Of a DNA stretch of 64,000 nucleotides, positions 54,031 to 63,596 are shown piece after piece. Source of the stretch: Aldrovandia affinis (taxonomy: Eukaryota > Chordata > Actinopteri > Notacanthiformes > Halosauridae); the NCBI GenBank assembly GCA_029706075.1, contig JAINUG010000020.1:7869546-7933545 (forward strand). Direction: 5' to 3'. The translations under genes and the position numbers were made by a program. The notes under the pieces were generated by a model. The model saw only the letters and a list, made by a program, of their open reading frames with translations. It was not told where the DNA came from and searched no databases. Position 1 is the first letter of the stretch, and each line of letters starts with the position of its first letter.

Positions 54031-54208
54031 GTCGGGAGAGGTGCAGCCTCTGCCTGCACTCCTCCTCAGACAGGTTGATAAATGATACCCGTTGGCGGTA
54101 TATGCGCTCACGGTATTGCCCTTGGCGTCCAATTATGTACTCCATTTTCTGTAGTGCAAATGGAAAGAATAAAACCCTTTCACATAAGAAAAACAATGTG
54201 CATACAAA

Positions 54209-55389
54209 CAAAGTTCCCAACTTTATTTCCTTAGAGATTAACCAAACGAATGAATCCTACATGGAGGTGAGTCAGTTCATTTTGTTCACCAAAAGGATTC
54301 GTTCAAAAAGAACAAATCATTCACGAACGACACACCACTTCTTCCCGCCGCCCACCTACTCTTTCAACCTTATATGCACCGAGACAAATTGCTTCTGTAC
54401 ATTTTCAATGTACAGGCTACAGTGAGCCACAGAACCACTGTCAATGATTACCATAGAAGTATTGCAATAAGCTGAAACAATTTGTTACAGTATACCTTCT
54501 CAAGCAAACATTTTATGGTCCGGTATTGAGCGGTTTTGACTGGTGCCGAGTTGTGGTTTTCCCACGCAGGACTTAGAGCAAACTCGAGCTCGACTCGACA
54601 TGGCAGTGGTACTGAATACTGATACAGCAAACTCGAGCTCGACTCGACATGGCAGTGGTACTGAACACTGTAGACGCTGCTCCTCTCGGACCAGACAGCC
54701 TGCAGAGTTTTTCTGATTGGTTGGTACTTGCTGAGCCTGTTGATGATGTAGCGTTAACTCTATATACTCAAGCCAAATTACAAACAAGTTTAAATAAAAG
54801 TGCGCTTTTGCACTTTATAAATTATTTTCTTAACAAACCTAGCACAAACAGTTAACCTAGCACAAAGTAAAAAAAAAAAAAAAAATTTAAAACTTATGCA
54901 TAACTTCATAAGTCAGTCATCATCTAAAATGTAATTAAACAAACAATAACAAGTATAAATAGGCATACAATTAAATTGGATATCATGCCCTCTACTCGCT
55001 GAAAATGAATACAACACTTAATAAGAGTTGATGTGTAAGGCATACTGGACATTGCCCGGAAGTTATGAAGGCCAGAAAACCCCCAAAAGTCAAAAAGTTT
55101 GATTCATTTAGAGGTACTGACTCAAATTGAAGGATTCATCAAAAACAATTGAACTGCCCAGTACTATCCTGTAGCTGCCAAAGCGAGCTGTTAGTCTTTT
55201 GAAAACTTTGGCTGCTGGTTTTTTGGTTGCTAAATGGCACAATAGTCCAGCTAGCTAACATTCGTTCAAATTGTGTCTACAATAGTCATACATTACAATA
55301 CTATTTTACGATGTCTTATTAGATATGAAATGATGTACTATACATGTTTTCTCAAGTGCAAGTTATATTACACCTTTGAGTAATAAAAT
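54209..55389. other. Mixed non-coding DNA
   Basis: 54209-54345 shares gttcccaactttattt and cttaga with 63577-63597 and has gttcgttc-type sequence. 54577-54668 holds a tandem duplication of agcaaactcgagctcgactc plus gacatggcagtggtactga. The rest up to the LTR element is AT-rich with no recognised feature; an A run is at 54868-54884. Confidence 0.5.
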
Positions 55390-55393
55390 ATAT

Positions 55394-55965
55394 TGTGGTG
55401 TCCCCAGGGGTTGGGCGACACACACGGACCTTGCAGAGGGCGTAGGCAAGTTTAAGAACACAGAGGAGGCAGTATTCAAAAACAAAATGATAATTTATTA
55501 AACTACCACTTGACAACACAAAACAAAGGGTGGGGTCTTCGGGGGAACACAAACACATAAAGTCCACAAATCCTTATCTCGTTGTCAAAGTCCAATCCAA
55601 TTCCAAAATCCAGTTCAGTTCCGTAATCCAGTCCGTAGTCGATATTCAAAGCAATCCAATTTTCCACACAAACAAACACACTAACAACACTCTCCAAATC
55701 CTGGCTGGTCAATGACTTCACAGGTTTCTTTCTCTTACAAATACACTCCACAATTCCTTCACACTCACGTTCCTACTCCTCTCCCAATGTGATGGGAATC
55801 AGCCCTTTAAATAGGCCTCAAAATGGCTTTCAGCTGGTCGTTAGTCCCATCACTTTCACTTGGCTCAGGTGTGACTGTGGCCTGCTGGGAAATGTAGGGT
55901 TTCTTGGCTCCCATGTGTTGTAGGCCAGGCAGCCATTTTCTTGTGCAGCCCATTGGGCTGCCACA
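55394..55965 (-). repeat. 3-prime LTR
   Basis: 572 bp, TG...CA, the downstream LTR relative to the minus-strand coding region. It carries ttaaatagg (complement cctatttaa, TATA-like) and several caatccaa/ccagttcag words. The purine tract lies immediately upstream on the minus strand. Confidence 0.9.
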
Positions 55966-56006
55966 CACCCTCCTCCTCAGCTCTGACCTCGGGAGGGCTG
56001 AGCGGC

Positions 56007-56711
56007 CTATGTCCAGCAGCCACCAGGAGGGTCCCCCTCTCCAGGTCCACTCAGGCAGTTTTCCGCCAGGTCAAACATCCAGATTCCCTCTCCATTCATC
56101 ACTTGAAACAGTATCTGGCAGACATTAGTGAGTGACGCAAGTTGCTCACCTTGTTTGCCACCAACTGGCCATAGGTGGGTACTGGCTCTGGGGTCCAAGG
56201 ACGGAGCGGTCACCGCTCCTGCTCTGGTCTTCACCAGCCCTCCATGGCTCCTCCGGTACACTTTGTGCCGTTTCGGAATGCAGTGTCCTCGCTTTAGCCT
56301 TTTCTTCCACGTCCCTTTTGCTTCCAAGGGTTCAAGTTCAGCATCCCGTGAAAACATGTTCCTCAACACAAAATTACTTTTATTCTTGGATTTATTTTCC
56401 ACATTTTCCTTAAAATCCCCTTTCCCTAGCCATTTCCTAGGGTCATCCCATTCCATCATCTGCCTGTTTCGTTTCCCGTTTTTCTTCCAACAAGAATTTC
56501 TGCGCTCCATTCTTCTTGGTCTTTTTAATGTTAGTGAGGGAGATGGACTTACCATGTCAGGAGATGGTCGGGTGCTCAAACAGGCCTCGGCCATAATTAG
56601 GAGCCCTTCCTCAACACTATGGTCCCACCACAGCTCATCCTCAGCATGCTGCTCCTCCAGGCCCCCTCGAAGGTCCGGCAAGCTGACCCCACTCCAATGA
56701 CTGGTCATCAC
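56007..56711 (-). CDS. Second minus-strand frame of the LTR element, unknown product
   Basis: 234 codons overlapping the end of the coiled-coil frame by about 70 bp in another frame, and ending 41 bp before the 3-prime LTR. Trp/Asp/Glu-rich start (WSGVSLPDLRGGLEEQHAED), a Lys/Arg-rich middle (RPRRMERRNSCWKKNGKRNR; GTWKKRLKRGHCIPKRHKV), and a GGLVKTRAGAVTAPSLDPRA segment. I recognise no domain. It may be a frameshifted continuation of the upstream frame, which would make a product of about 650 residues, or a separate accessory frame. Confidence 0.45.
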   Translation of the reverse strand: MMTSHWSGVSLPDLRGGLEEQHAEDELWWDHSVEEGLLIMAEACLSTRPSPDMVSPSPSLTLKRPRRMERRNSCWKKNGKRNRQMMEWDDPRKWLGKGDFKENVENKSKNKSNFVLRNMFSRDAELEPLEAKGTWKKRLKRGHCIPKRHKVYRRSHGGLVKTRAGAVTAPSLDPRASTHLWPVGGKQGEQLASLTNVCQILFQVMNGEGIWMFDLAENCLSGPGEGDPPGGCWT

Positions 56712-57978
56712 CTCCTGCTGGCTCCATTGGCTGTGAGAACTCCACCTGTGTGCTGGAATCTTTCATGGCAGGAACACACTTCGCACATTCCAGTTCTTTG
56801 CTCACCTCGTCCAGTTGATCTTGTAGATCCAACAGAGTCTCGGTTTGGATTTTTAAAACCTTGCGAAAGGAATTCTCTGTGGCCTGCTGCTGGGCTTCTT
56901 TCTGGTCCAGTCTCTCGCTCAAGACCTGTATTTCCTCTTGCAGTATAGGGAGCTCTTCATTTCTCTTTCGTTCAGTCAGGAGGGCTGTAGAGCTGGTTCG
57001 GTGAAGTTCCTGTAAAGCAAACATCTCCTCTTCTTGCTTTACAGCAAGGGTCTTCACCTGCTCCAACTGAGTCTCCAGCTCCTGCCTTCCCTCACGCTCT
57101 TGCTCCACTCTGCTCCGGAGTTGCTCCGCCTCGGACGCATGGTTCTCCGCTGCTTTCCTCAGTTCTGCCTCCTTCTGCTTGAACCTGGTCTGTACATCAC
57201 CCAAGGCCCTGGCATATTCTTCTTTGGCCTGGTCCTGGGACTCCTGGATGTCCAGACACTGCCGGTTCTTTCCCTCCAACATCTTGGTTAGGGTTCACAC
57301 TTTTTCTTCGAGCGCCAGGTTGTGGGCCTCTACCCGCCTCACGTCATTGACGAGGGATGCTTTGTCCTTTTCCAGCTCCCCAGCCATGATTCCCAGCACT
57401 CTCAGGGAGTTGCTGTGCTCCTCCTGCAGTTGCCCCACTGCCAGCAGGTGGCGCTCCTCTGAGGTCCCCAACTCCGCCCTGTCCAGTTCAGTCTGGGCAC
57501 TCTTCAGCTGTTGGACCTCCTGGAGGGTGACTCGCCATTGGTCCTCAACAATGGTCGCCCGCTTCTGGTTCTTCACCAGGGCTTCCTTCTGGTCATGACA
57601 ACATTCCTTTAGTTTTCGGATCACTTCATCCTGGTCCTTGATCACAGCTTGCCTCTCTCCCAACTCTGCCTCTAACCCAGCACACTTCTCAGCAATTCTT
57701 GCTTCACGCTGCTGTGGTTGTGGCTTACTTGGGATCTTGTGGCCCTTTTCTTTAGGGGGCGCCACAAAGCAGGCATGGCCATTTTTCTCTCCGACTGCTT
57801 TAGTTTCTTGTCCCTCGTTTGGGTCTTTCCAGACCACTTTTTCCCTCCTGGAACACTCACTGGGTTGGTGGCCATACTCCATACAGCATATGCACCACGG
57901 GGCACCACTTTGTGCCAATTGGGCCTGCTCCTTGTTCCAAGCCTCCATGGCTGGGCCTACTGTCCAGTCACCTTCCAT
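56641..57978 (-). pseudogene. Gag-like protein: CCHC knuckle plus long coiled coil, one stop
   Basis: One minus-strand frame of about 445 codons from MEGDWTVGPAMEAWNKEQAQ at 57978, broken by a single TGA at 57295-57297. Residues about 29-42 are CICCMEYGHQPSEC, an exact C-x2-C-x4-H-x4-C zinc knuckle as in retroelement nucleocapsids. From about residue 90 to 400 it is Glu/Lys/Gln/Leu-rich with heptad-like spacing (CAGLEAELGERQAVIKDQDE; KAAENHASEAEQLRSRVEQE; EIQVLSERLDQKEAQQQATE), a predicted long coiled coil. A basic stretch (GEKNGHACFVAPPKEKGHK) lies between them. Gag knuckles normally come last, so an N-terminal knuckle followed by a coil is unusual. The possible functions are RNA binding and assembly (inference). 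Confidence 0.7.
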
Positions 57979-58076
57979 CAGCGTGCCTTTTCATTTCAAC
58001 GATTTCCAAAACAAATCCTGCTGCACTACCTCCTCTTGCCTGTAAGTGATGCCCTCTGCCCGCATCTTCCACCATA

Positions 58077-58648
58077 TGTGGTGTCCCCAGGGGTTGGGCG
58101 ACACACACGGACCTTGCAGAGGGCGTAGGCAAGTTTAAGAACACAGAGGAGGCAGTATTCAAAAACAAAATGATAATTTATTAAACTACCACTTGACAAC
58201 ACAAAACAAAGGGTGGGGTCTTCGGGGGAACACAAACACAAAGTCCACAAATCCTTATCACGTTATCAAAGTCCAATCCAATTCCAAAATCAAGTTCAGT
58301 TCCGTAATCCAGTCCGTAGTCAATATTCAAAGCAATCCAATTTTCCACACAAACAAACACACTAACAACACTCTCTCCAAATCCTGGCTGGTCAATGACT
58401 TCACAGGTTTCTCTCTCTTACAAATACACTCCACAATTCCTTCACACTCACGTTCCTACTCCTCTCCCAATGTGATGGGAATCAGCCCTTTAAATAGGCC
58501 TCAAAATGGCTTTCAGCTGGTCGTTAGTCCCATCACTTTCACTTGGCTCAGGTGTGACTGTGGCCTGCTGGGAAATGTAGTGTTTCTTGGCTCCCATGTG
58601 TTGTAGGCCAGGCAGCCATTTTCTTGTGCAGCCCATTGGGCTGCCACA
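58077..58648 (-). repeat. 5-prime LTR
   Basis: 572 bp, nearly the same as the 55394-55965 copy. Upstream LTR with respect to minus-strand coding. Confidence 0.9.
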
Positions 58649-58769
58649 ATATCTTCACCTTGCAAGCAGATTGAATGGTATTTATATCAACTAGGCTATT
58701 CCTTATTGATTATTCCCTTCTATATTTGCAGTAAGAACTAACTGGGACATTTTTGAATATCAGGACCTG

Positions 58770-60310
58770 GAGCGCCGGGGGTCTTCACCAAGATCTTCAA
58801 CCAGTCCCTATCCCAGTCCACCATCCCACCCTGTCTGAAGTCATCCATCATAGTTCCACTGCCAAAAAAGACCGCGGTAAGCAGCCTGAACGACTACCGT
58901 CCTGTGGCACTCACACCTGTAATAATGAAGTGCTTTGAGAAATTGGTTCGGAGTCACATCGTCTCAAGTCTTCCACCCACACTGGACACACACCAGTTTG
59001 CATACAGAGCAAATAGGTCCACGGAGGATGCCATAGCCATAACTCTCCATGCTGCCCTGACCCACCTGGAGCAGCGGGGGAGCTACGCCAGGCTGCTCTT
59101 CATGGATTTTAGCTCTGCATTCAATACCATCCTCCCCCACAGACTGGTGACCAGGTTGACAGACCTGGGCCTATCACACTCCATTTGCCTTTGGATTAAG
59201 GACTTCCTTTCTGAGCGTTCACAGAGGGTTAGAGTAGGCCCCCACATTTCCTCGGCCATCAGCATCAGCACCGGCTCCCCACAGGGCTGTGTGCTGAGCC
59301 CCCTACTCTTCACTCTGTACACTCATGGCTGCACCCCCGCCCACCGCAGTAACACCATCGCCAAGTTTGCTGACGATACTACGGTGGTGGGGCTCATCTC
59401 TGGGGGGGATGAATCCGCATACCGGGACGAGGTGGAGCGGCTGTCCGGATGGTGCCTGGAAAATAACCTGGTCCTTAACACCACCAAGACAAAGGAGCTC
59501 ATCATAGACTTCAGGAGGAACAAAACAGACATTCAGCCTCTTTACATCAGAGGGGACTGTGTGGAGAGGGTCTCGGACTTCTGTTTTCTGGGCGTCTACA
59601 TAGAGGAGAACCTAACCTGGAGCGCCAACACCACAGCGCTGGTTAAGAAGGCACAGCAGAGACTTTACTTCCTGAGGATCCTCAGGAAGAACCACCTCAC
59701 CCCAAAACTGCTTGTGTCCTTCTACCGCTGCATCATAGAGAGCATACTGACATACTGCATCTGTGTTTGGTTTGCCAGCTGCACAGTGGCAGAGAGGAAA
59801 GCGCTCCAGAGGGTCATCACCACTGCCCAGAACATCATTGGCTGCCCACTCCCCTCCCTGGAAGATCTACATAGTTCCCGTTGTCTCAAAAAAGCCCAAA
59901 AAATGTTTAGGGATCCATCCCACCCAGGACACCATCTGCTTGAACTGCTGCCTTCAGGCAGACGCTACAGAGCAATAAAAACACGGACAAACAGACTAAA
60001 AAACAGTTTTTACCCCAGAGCAATAACTGCACTAAACGCTGCTAAACCTTGAATGTGCAATACGTTTTTAATCGCAATAGGTTTTAAGTGCAATATTAAG
60101 GTTGTTGTGCAATGTGAATGACAGCCGAATGTGGATGTGGGTTTTATGTTAATTTTCCTTTTAGTGTATTTATTATTTTTATATAGTGTTTTATAAGTTA
60201 TTTTTATGTATCTTTCTTTCGGCACAGTCAAGGACTGCATCTCAAATTTCATTGTACATGTACAATGACAATAAAGGCTGATTTGATTTGATTTGATTTG
60301 AAGAGGGAAT
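58770..60310 (+). mobile_element. CR1/Rex1-like LINE, 5-prime truncated
   Basis: Begins inside the reverse transcriptase ([18 protein letters not shown] at 58770) and ends with a 3-prime UTR containing caatgacaataaaggctg and (TGATT)n at 60275-60300. The polymerase frame is open to 60052. The clade name rests on motif style ([33 protein letters not shown]) and is less sure than LINE itself. Confidence 0.85.
58781..60052 (+). CDS. CR1/Rex1-like reverse transcriptase, open frame
   Basis: In frame from [20 protein letters not shown] through [20 protein letters not shown] (motif 1), [35 protein letters not shown] (motif 2), [20 protein letters not shown] (motif A), [19 protein letters not shown] (motif B), [17 protein letters not shown] (motif C, catalytic aspartates) and [20 protein letters not shown] (motif D), to the C-terminal [19 protein letters not shown] and [19 protein letters not shown]. 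About 424 sense codons with no stop, although the endonuclease is missing. The frame has no natural start, so no independent protein is expected. The intactness suggests a young insertion. Confidence 0.85.
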   Translation, partial: VFTKIFNQSLSQSTIPPCLKSSIIVPLPKKTAVSSLNDYRPVALTPVIMKCFEKLVRSHIVSSLPPTLDTHQFAYRANRSTEDAIAITLHAALTHLEQRGSYARLLFMDFSSAFNTILPHRLVTRLTDLGLSHSICLWIKDFLSERSQRVRVGPHISSAISISTGSPQGCVLSPLLFTLYTHGCTPAHRSNTIAKFADDTTVVGLISGGDESAYRDEVERLSGWCLENNLVLNTTKTKELIIDFRRNKTDIQPLYIRGDCVERVSDFCFLGVYIEENLTWSANTTALVKKAQQRLYFLRILRKNHLTPKLLVSFYRCIIESILTYCICVWFASCTVAERKALQRVITTAQNIIGCPLPSLEDLHSSRCLKKAQKMFRDPSHPGHHLLELLPSGRRYRAIKTRTNRLKNSFYPRAITALNAAKP

Positions 60311-60344
60311 ACGTTTTAAGTTTCATTTTTGTCATGTTTGAGTT

Positions 60345-60571
60345 TTAGGTCGTCAGGACCGGTTAGGGCAGCTGATGCAGTCTCTGAGCAAGAGGAGGAG
60401 GCCTTTGACACCAGATGAGCTTCGGCTCACTGCTGAAGATTGCGCTGAGGAAGAGGAGGACCATGGGGGCATTAACTTTTTGGTGGAAGATGCTCTTGAT
60501 CCAGAGCTACTCGATGAAGATGAGGCGGAAGAAGGGGAGGATGAGCTGGAATCTGAATCACAGCAGGATTA
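60345..60571 (+). pseudogene. Acidic N-terminal exon of the piggyBac-type gene, copy B
   Basis: After an acceptor-like ttttag at 60342-60350 the frame reads RQDRLGQLMQSLSKRRRPLT, PDELRLTAEDCAEEEEDHGG and INFLVEDALDPELLDEDEAE, then EGEDELESESQQD and a stop. The acidic block is shared with 50800-50894 and 63597-63677. piggyBac transposases commonly start with such an acidic stretch. The link to the downstream transposase exon is inferred. Confidence 0.5.
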
Positions 60572-60790
60572 AGAGCCACCACATCAGCCAGATGTCGCTC
60601 AGCCAAAAGCGGCAAAGCAAGTATCAGTGTGAGTTTATTTATGTATATACAGTATGTTTATATATATATGAGTAGGTATCAATATGAGTAGTACGATGAG
60701 ATTTTTATTGATTATTTATTAACTTGCAGATTTTTTAACTCATTAACAAATGATCTCACTCCTCTTGTCTCCAAGTCTTTCTGTTCAAAC

Positions 60791-61305
60791 TCCATCTCGT
60801 TTGACCAGGAAACATAAAAGCTCTGTCTTGTCCAATACTGCTGATAGGGAGTTGTCTTATGATGATGTTGATACACAGGCACCAGGTTCCATCTCATTCA
60901 CTCCAGAACATCCTGTTGGGTTAGATCTAGGTAGTGTGCGTCAGGCAGTTAGATCATCAGCTCAGAGAAGTCTTAGGGAGATGCTAGTTCTTGCTGTTCT
61001 TTACTCAGGTGTTGGTTGCAGAGATTTGTGGATTCACAAACAGTCAGGGTTGGGGTCTTGTTTTGGAGTGCCCATCATATGGTAATATTCATGGATTTTG
61101 GGTTGAGGTTACACCTACAGAGTTCTTCCAATTTCTTGATCTGATCATTTACATGGGATTTACAGAGCTGCCTGACCTTCATCGATACTGGGCCACAAAG
61201 TCTCTTCAGGGTTCTTGGGCTCAAGCTTTCATGTCACGTAATCGCTTCAAAGCTTTGTTAAATGTAGCCTATGTGCCATCTAGGTATTTATGTTGGCTAA
61301 CTTAA
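60791..61305 (+). pseudogene. piggyBac-type transposase N-terminal domain, copy B
   Basis: Nearly the same as 51146-51650: LTRKHKSSVLSNTADRELSY, ISFTPEHPVGLDLGSVRQAV; then, in the shifted frame, GFTNSQGWG, EVTPTEFFQFLDLIIYMGFT, ELPDLHRYWATKSLQGSWAQ and FMSRNRFKALLNVAY. The frameshift between the two halves is shared with copy A, so it predates the duplication. Confidence 0.8.
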
Positions 61306-61739
61306 GGTGTGACTTGCATTGTGTCGGTTTCCTGCATCATAGCCTGCATTGTTCATCAAGCTACGTATCTGCGCCAATGTTAAAACAATGTTGACCTCTA
61401 GAATGATCAACAAAGTGGGGATAAATTCATATAGCCTAGCATATCATGTTTGAATAAAGGAATATAATGATGTGGTTTCATTTCTCGAGTTGAGACTAGA
61501 CCAACTTCGCGACTATGCCTTAAAAAATATTGCGATGTCTCCGTTGGGAAATAGCCTCTTTCGTTCACTGTTTATTTATTTACTATTTGGGAGTAGGCTA
61601 TAGGCCAAGCGTTTCTCAGATGTAACTGCCATTCCGGTGATGGGGAAATGTTTTAATTGATTTAATAGATTTCTATTTGTCACAATCTATTGTTTTTCTG
61701 AAAAATAAAATGAAATATTAATCAGAAATGAAATGCCTT
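61306..61739. other. Non-coding part of the repeated composite, copy B
   Basis: Matches 51651-52075 almost base for base. Differences include a 3-bp insertion (agctacgtatctgcgcc versus agctatctgcgcc). Confidence 0.8.
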
Positions 61740-62134
61740 GGGCTGGCGGATGGCCCAGCGGTCTAGTGCACCGCGCTTTGGAGCGGTGTGCGCTGCCCGT
61801 CAGAGACGCGGATCGAAACCCGCGTTTCTACCAGACCGGCCCTGGTCGTCAGCCCGATCGGAGGCAGCATTTGGCTGTCCGCCTCCGGGGAGGGGGGGAG
61901 AGAGCGGCACGAGTCCGCCGAGGAGAAGGTTATTGGAGTCCATGGAAGATCTCCGTCTCAAAAGAAGGCGGGGAAATAGGTCCAGGAATACGAATCTCGT
62001 TCCCGGAGGACGGGCGGCGGACTCGTGAGGGTGGGGAATTGAAAATAAAAATAGAGGGTATAATTGGCTACTAAATTGGGAGAAAAACGGGGGAAAAATC
62101 AGAAATAAATTATTTTAAAAAAAGAAAGAAAAAA
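61740..62134 (+). mobile_element. tRNA-derived SINE, second family
   Basis: Perfect 16-bp duplication agaaatgaaatgcctt on both sides (61724-61739, 62135-62150). The head gggctggcggatggccca and gcggtctagtgcaccgcg contains an A-box-like tggcccagcgg and a B-box-like ggatcgaaaccc. The tail is A-rich. Different from the V-SINE-like family and missing from copy A. The promoter-like head is not a tRNA gene. Confidence 0.85.
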
Positions 62135-62234
62135 AGAAATGAAATGCCTTAAGCCTCCCCACTACACCCCCATTTGCAGACATAAATAATAATAATAATA
62201 ATAATAATTCATTAAAAAAAGTTATATCAATAAA

Positions 62235-63283
62235 ACAACATGACTGCGCTCCATGTGCAGGTCCGCTGGCTGAAGGTCGCCCCCAGACACAGGAGTCAGA
62301 GCTGGAGCCAGAGACGGGTGGTCCTGCAAGACAAGAGGAGGGTGATGACAATCCAGACCTGCCGAACAGAAGACCCAGCGGTGGACAGCGACGAACCCGG
62401 GGCCAAGGAGACCAGCCGTTCCTCGAGCTCCAGCAGGCCAGGTTCGACATGATGCAGAGGGAGCTGGGGTTGCTGCGACGCAGCATCAACAGCCGACAGG
62501 GAGCGCACAGGGACCAGGTGGGTTTCCCTCAATGTCCGGAGCCACGAGCCGGCAGATCCGAGCGACAACCTGTTGGGAGAGGTGCAGCTTCTGCCTGCAC
62601 TCCTCCTCAGACAGGTTGATAAATGATACCCGTTGGTGGTATATGCGCTCACGGTATCGCCCTCGGCGTCCAATTATGTACTCCATTTTCTGTAGTGCAA
62701 ATGGAAAGAATAAAACCCTTTCACATAAAAACAATGTGCATACAAACATATATTTATTTAACAGGTGTATCTTACTGAACGGTAGCGATGGATGGCCTGC
62801 TGGCTTCAGTCTTTCATGTCCGTGCATTGAATAACCACAAGCTGTGGTTAAATAGTTTTTAGCTTAATTGATTACAGCTTGCAAGTTACCCATGGATTGG
62901 ACGATTTGCCTCAACGTGGGGGGAAATTCACAATATTCACAAAACATTCTCATGTGATTGCAAATAACCCTATGTTCATATGTGAGCATCAATAAAGTCA
63001 CCAAATTGCACAGAGCGCCAGCGTTTGCGCTGAGAGGTGGTCCAGTTGGACATGAACGCAAACTCATTATTTGAAACCAAACTTGCATAGCGCCGACTGT
63101 TTCTGCTGTCACACCCCCTGTTGCGCTGCCCAACCCATAGTCACGCAAACGCCTTTATTGCACACCACAAAATTGCCAAACTCGGCGGAGGCGGGAAATA
63201 TTCAGTTTGCGACAGACGAAACTGGCAATTCGCCAGCGCTAGGTCATAACGCCGTTTACCACCGGCACAAAAATAGGGCCCAT
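62235..63283. mobile_element. Harbinger fragment, copy B, with right terminus
   Basis: The plus strand 62290-62520 encodes the Myb-protein C terminus (GDDNPDLPNRRPSGGQRR, FLELQQARFDMMQRELGL, LRRSINSRQGAHRDQ). The minus strand from 62686 encodes a HARBI1-like start (MEYIIGRRGRYRERIYHQRV, SFINLSEEECRQKLHLSQ, VVARICRLVAPDIEGNPP). They meet at an internal-deletion junction near 62518. A 600-bp leader then runs to the terminus gggccctatttttgtgcc (reversed) at 63283. The leader contains paired words such as tagcgctggcgaatt and ttggcaattttgtggtg. Confidence 0.8.
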
Positions 63284-63596
63284 AGAGCTGCAGCGACTAC
63301 GTAGTTCGTTCTGGATCCGGATCTGCCTCGTGGAATGAGGAACGACAGCAACAGCATGTCCAGTTCCAGTTCCTTCACAAATTCGGTCCTCACCGCTTTC
63401 AGTTCAAGAACTGATGTTACAGTAGCTCTCGGTCACCCCTACGGGAGGGGCTCAGAGAGCACGCCCCTCTCAAGCGGTTCAGTGCTGTCGTTGGCTAATG
63501 GCTACTACAGACTAGAGCCCAATGGTGGAAATGGTTCAATAGGAGGAGTCGCTGCAGTTTCAACGAATGACAGTTCCCAACTTTATTTACTTAGAT
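63284..63596 (+). other. Unassigned segment with an 89-codon open frame
   Basis: 63335-63604 is open from ATG: MRNDSNSMSSSSSFTNSVLT, then ALGHPYGRGSESTPLSSGSV, LANGYYRLEPNGGNGSIGG and a stop within the piggyBac-type sequence. Ser/Gly-rich, no recognised domain. The tail gttcccaactttattt is shared with 54209. It may be chance or captured sequence; I would not call it a gene. Confidence 0.3.

Larger units (their letters stand above)
52540..54208 (+). mobile_element. Harbinger fragment, copy A, split by a hAT
   Basis: 52540-52882 and 54039-54208 form one sequence, interrupted by the hAT at 52883-54030 with the 8-bp duplication gtcgggag. The left part encodes the Myb-protein C terminus on plus (RRTRGQGDQPFLELQQAGFD, MMQRELGLLRRSINSRQGAH). 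The right part encodes, on minus from 54145, a HARBI1-like start MEYIIGRQGQYRERIYRQRV and INLSEEECRQRLHLSR. The same convergent, deletion-fused arrangement is at 62235-63283, where the terminal repeat is also present. Confidence 0.8.
55394..58648 (-). mobile_element. Non-autonomous LTR retroelement, complete
   Basis: Two 572-bp LTRs (55394-55965, 58077-58648) start TGTGGTGTCC and end GGGCTGCCACA. They differ by only about six substitutions and two 2-bp gaps by eye, and a 4-bp duplication ATAT flanks the element (55390-55393, 58649-58652). Coding and a purine tract (gaggaggagggtg next to the 55.97-kb LTR) place transcription on the minus strand, so 58077-58648 is the 5-prime LTR. The sequence just inside it (tggtggaagatgcggg after two bases) is where a primer-binding site would be; I could not assign the tRNA. 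No protease, reverse transcriptase, RNase H or integrase motifs are visible in the 2.1-kb interior. Confidence 0.9.

Noticed and set aside
57034..58128. Plus-strand frames of 76-139 codons over the LTR element
   Set aside because: Antisense of the Glu/Lys-rich coiled-coil frame; Leu/Ser/Phe composition is the expected mirror.
61740..61840. tRNA gene
   Set aside because: Head of another tRNA-derived SINE with a 16-bp target duplication and an A-rich tail.
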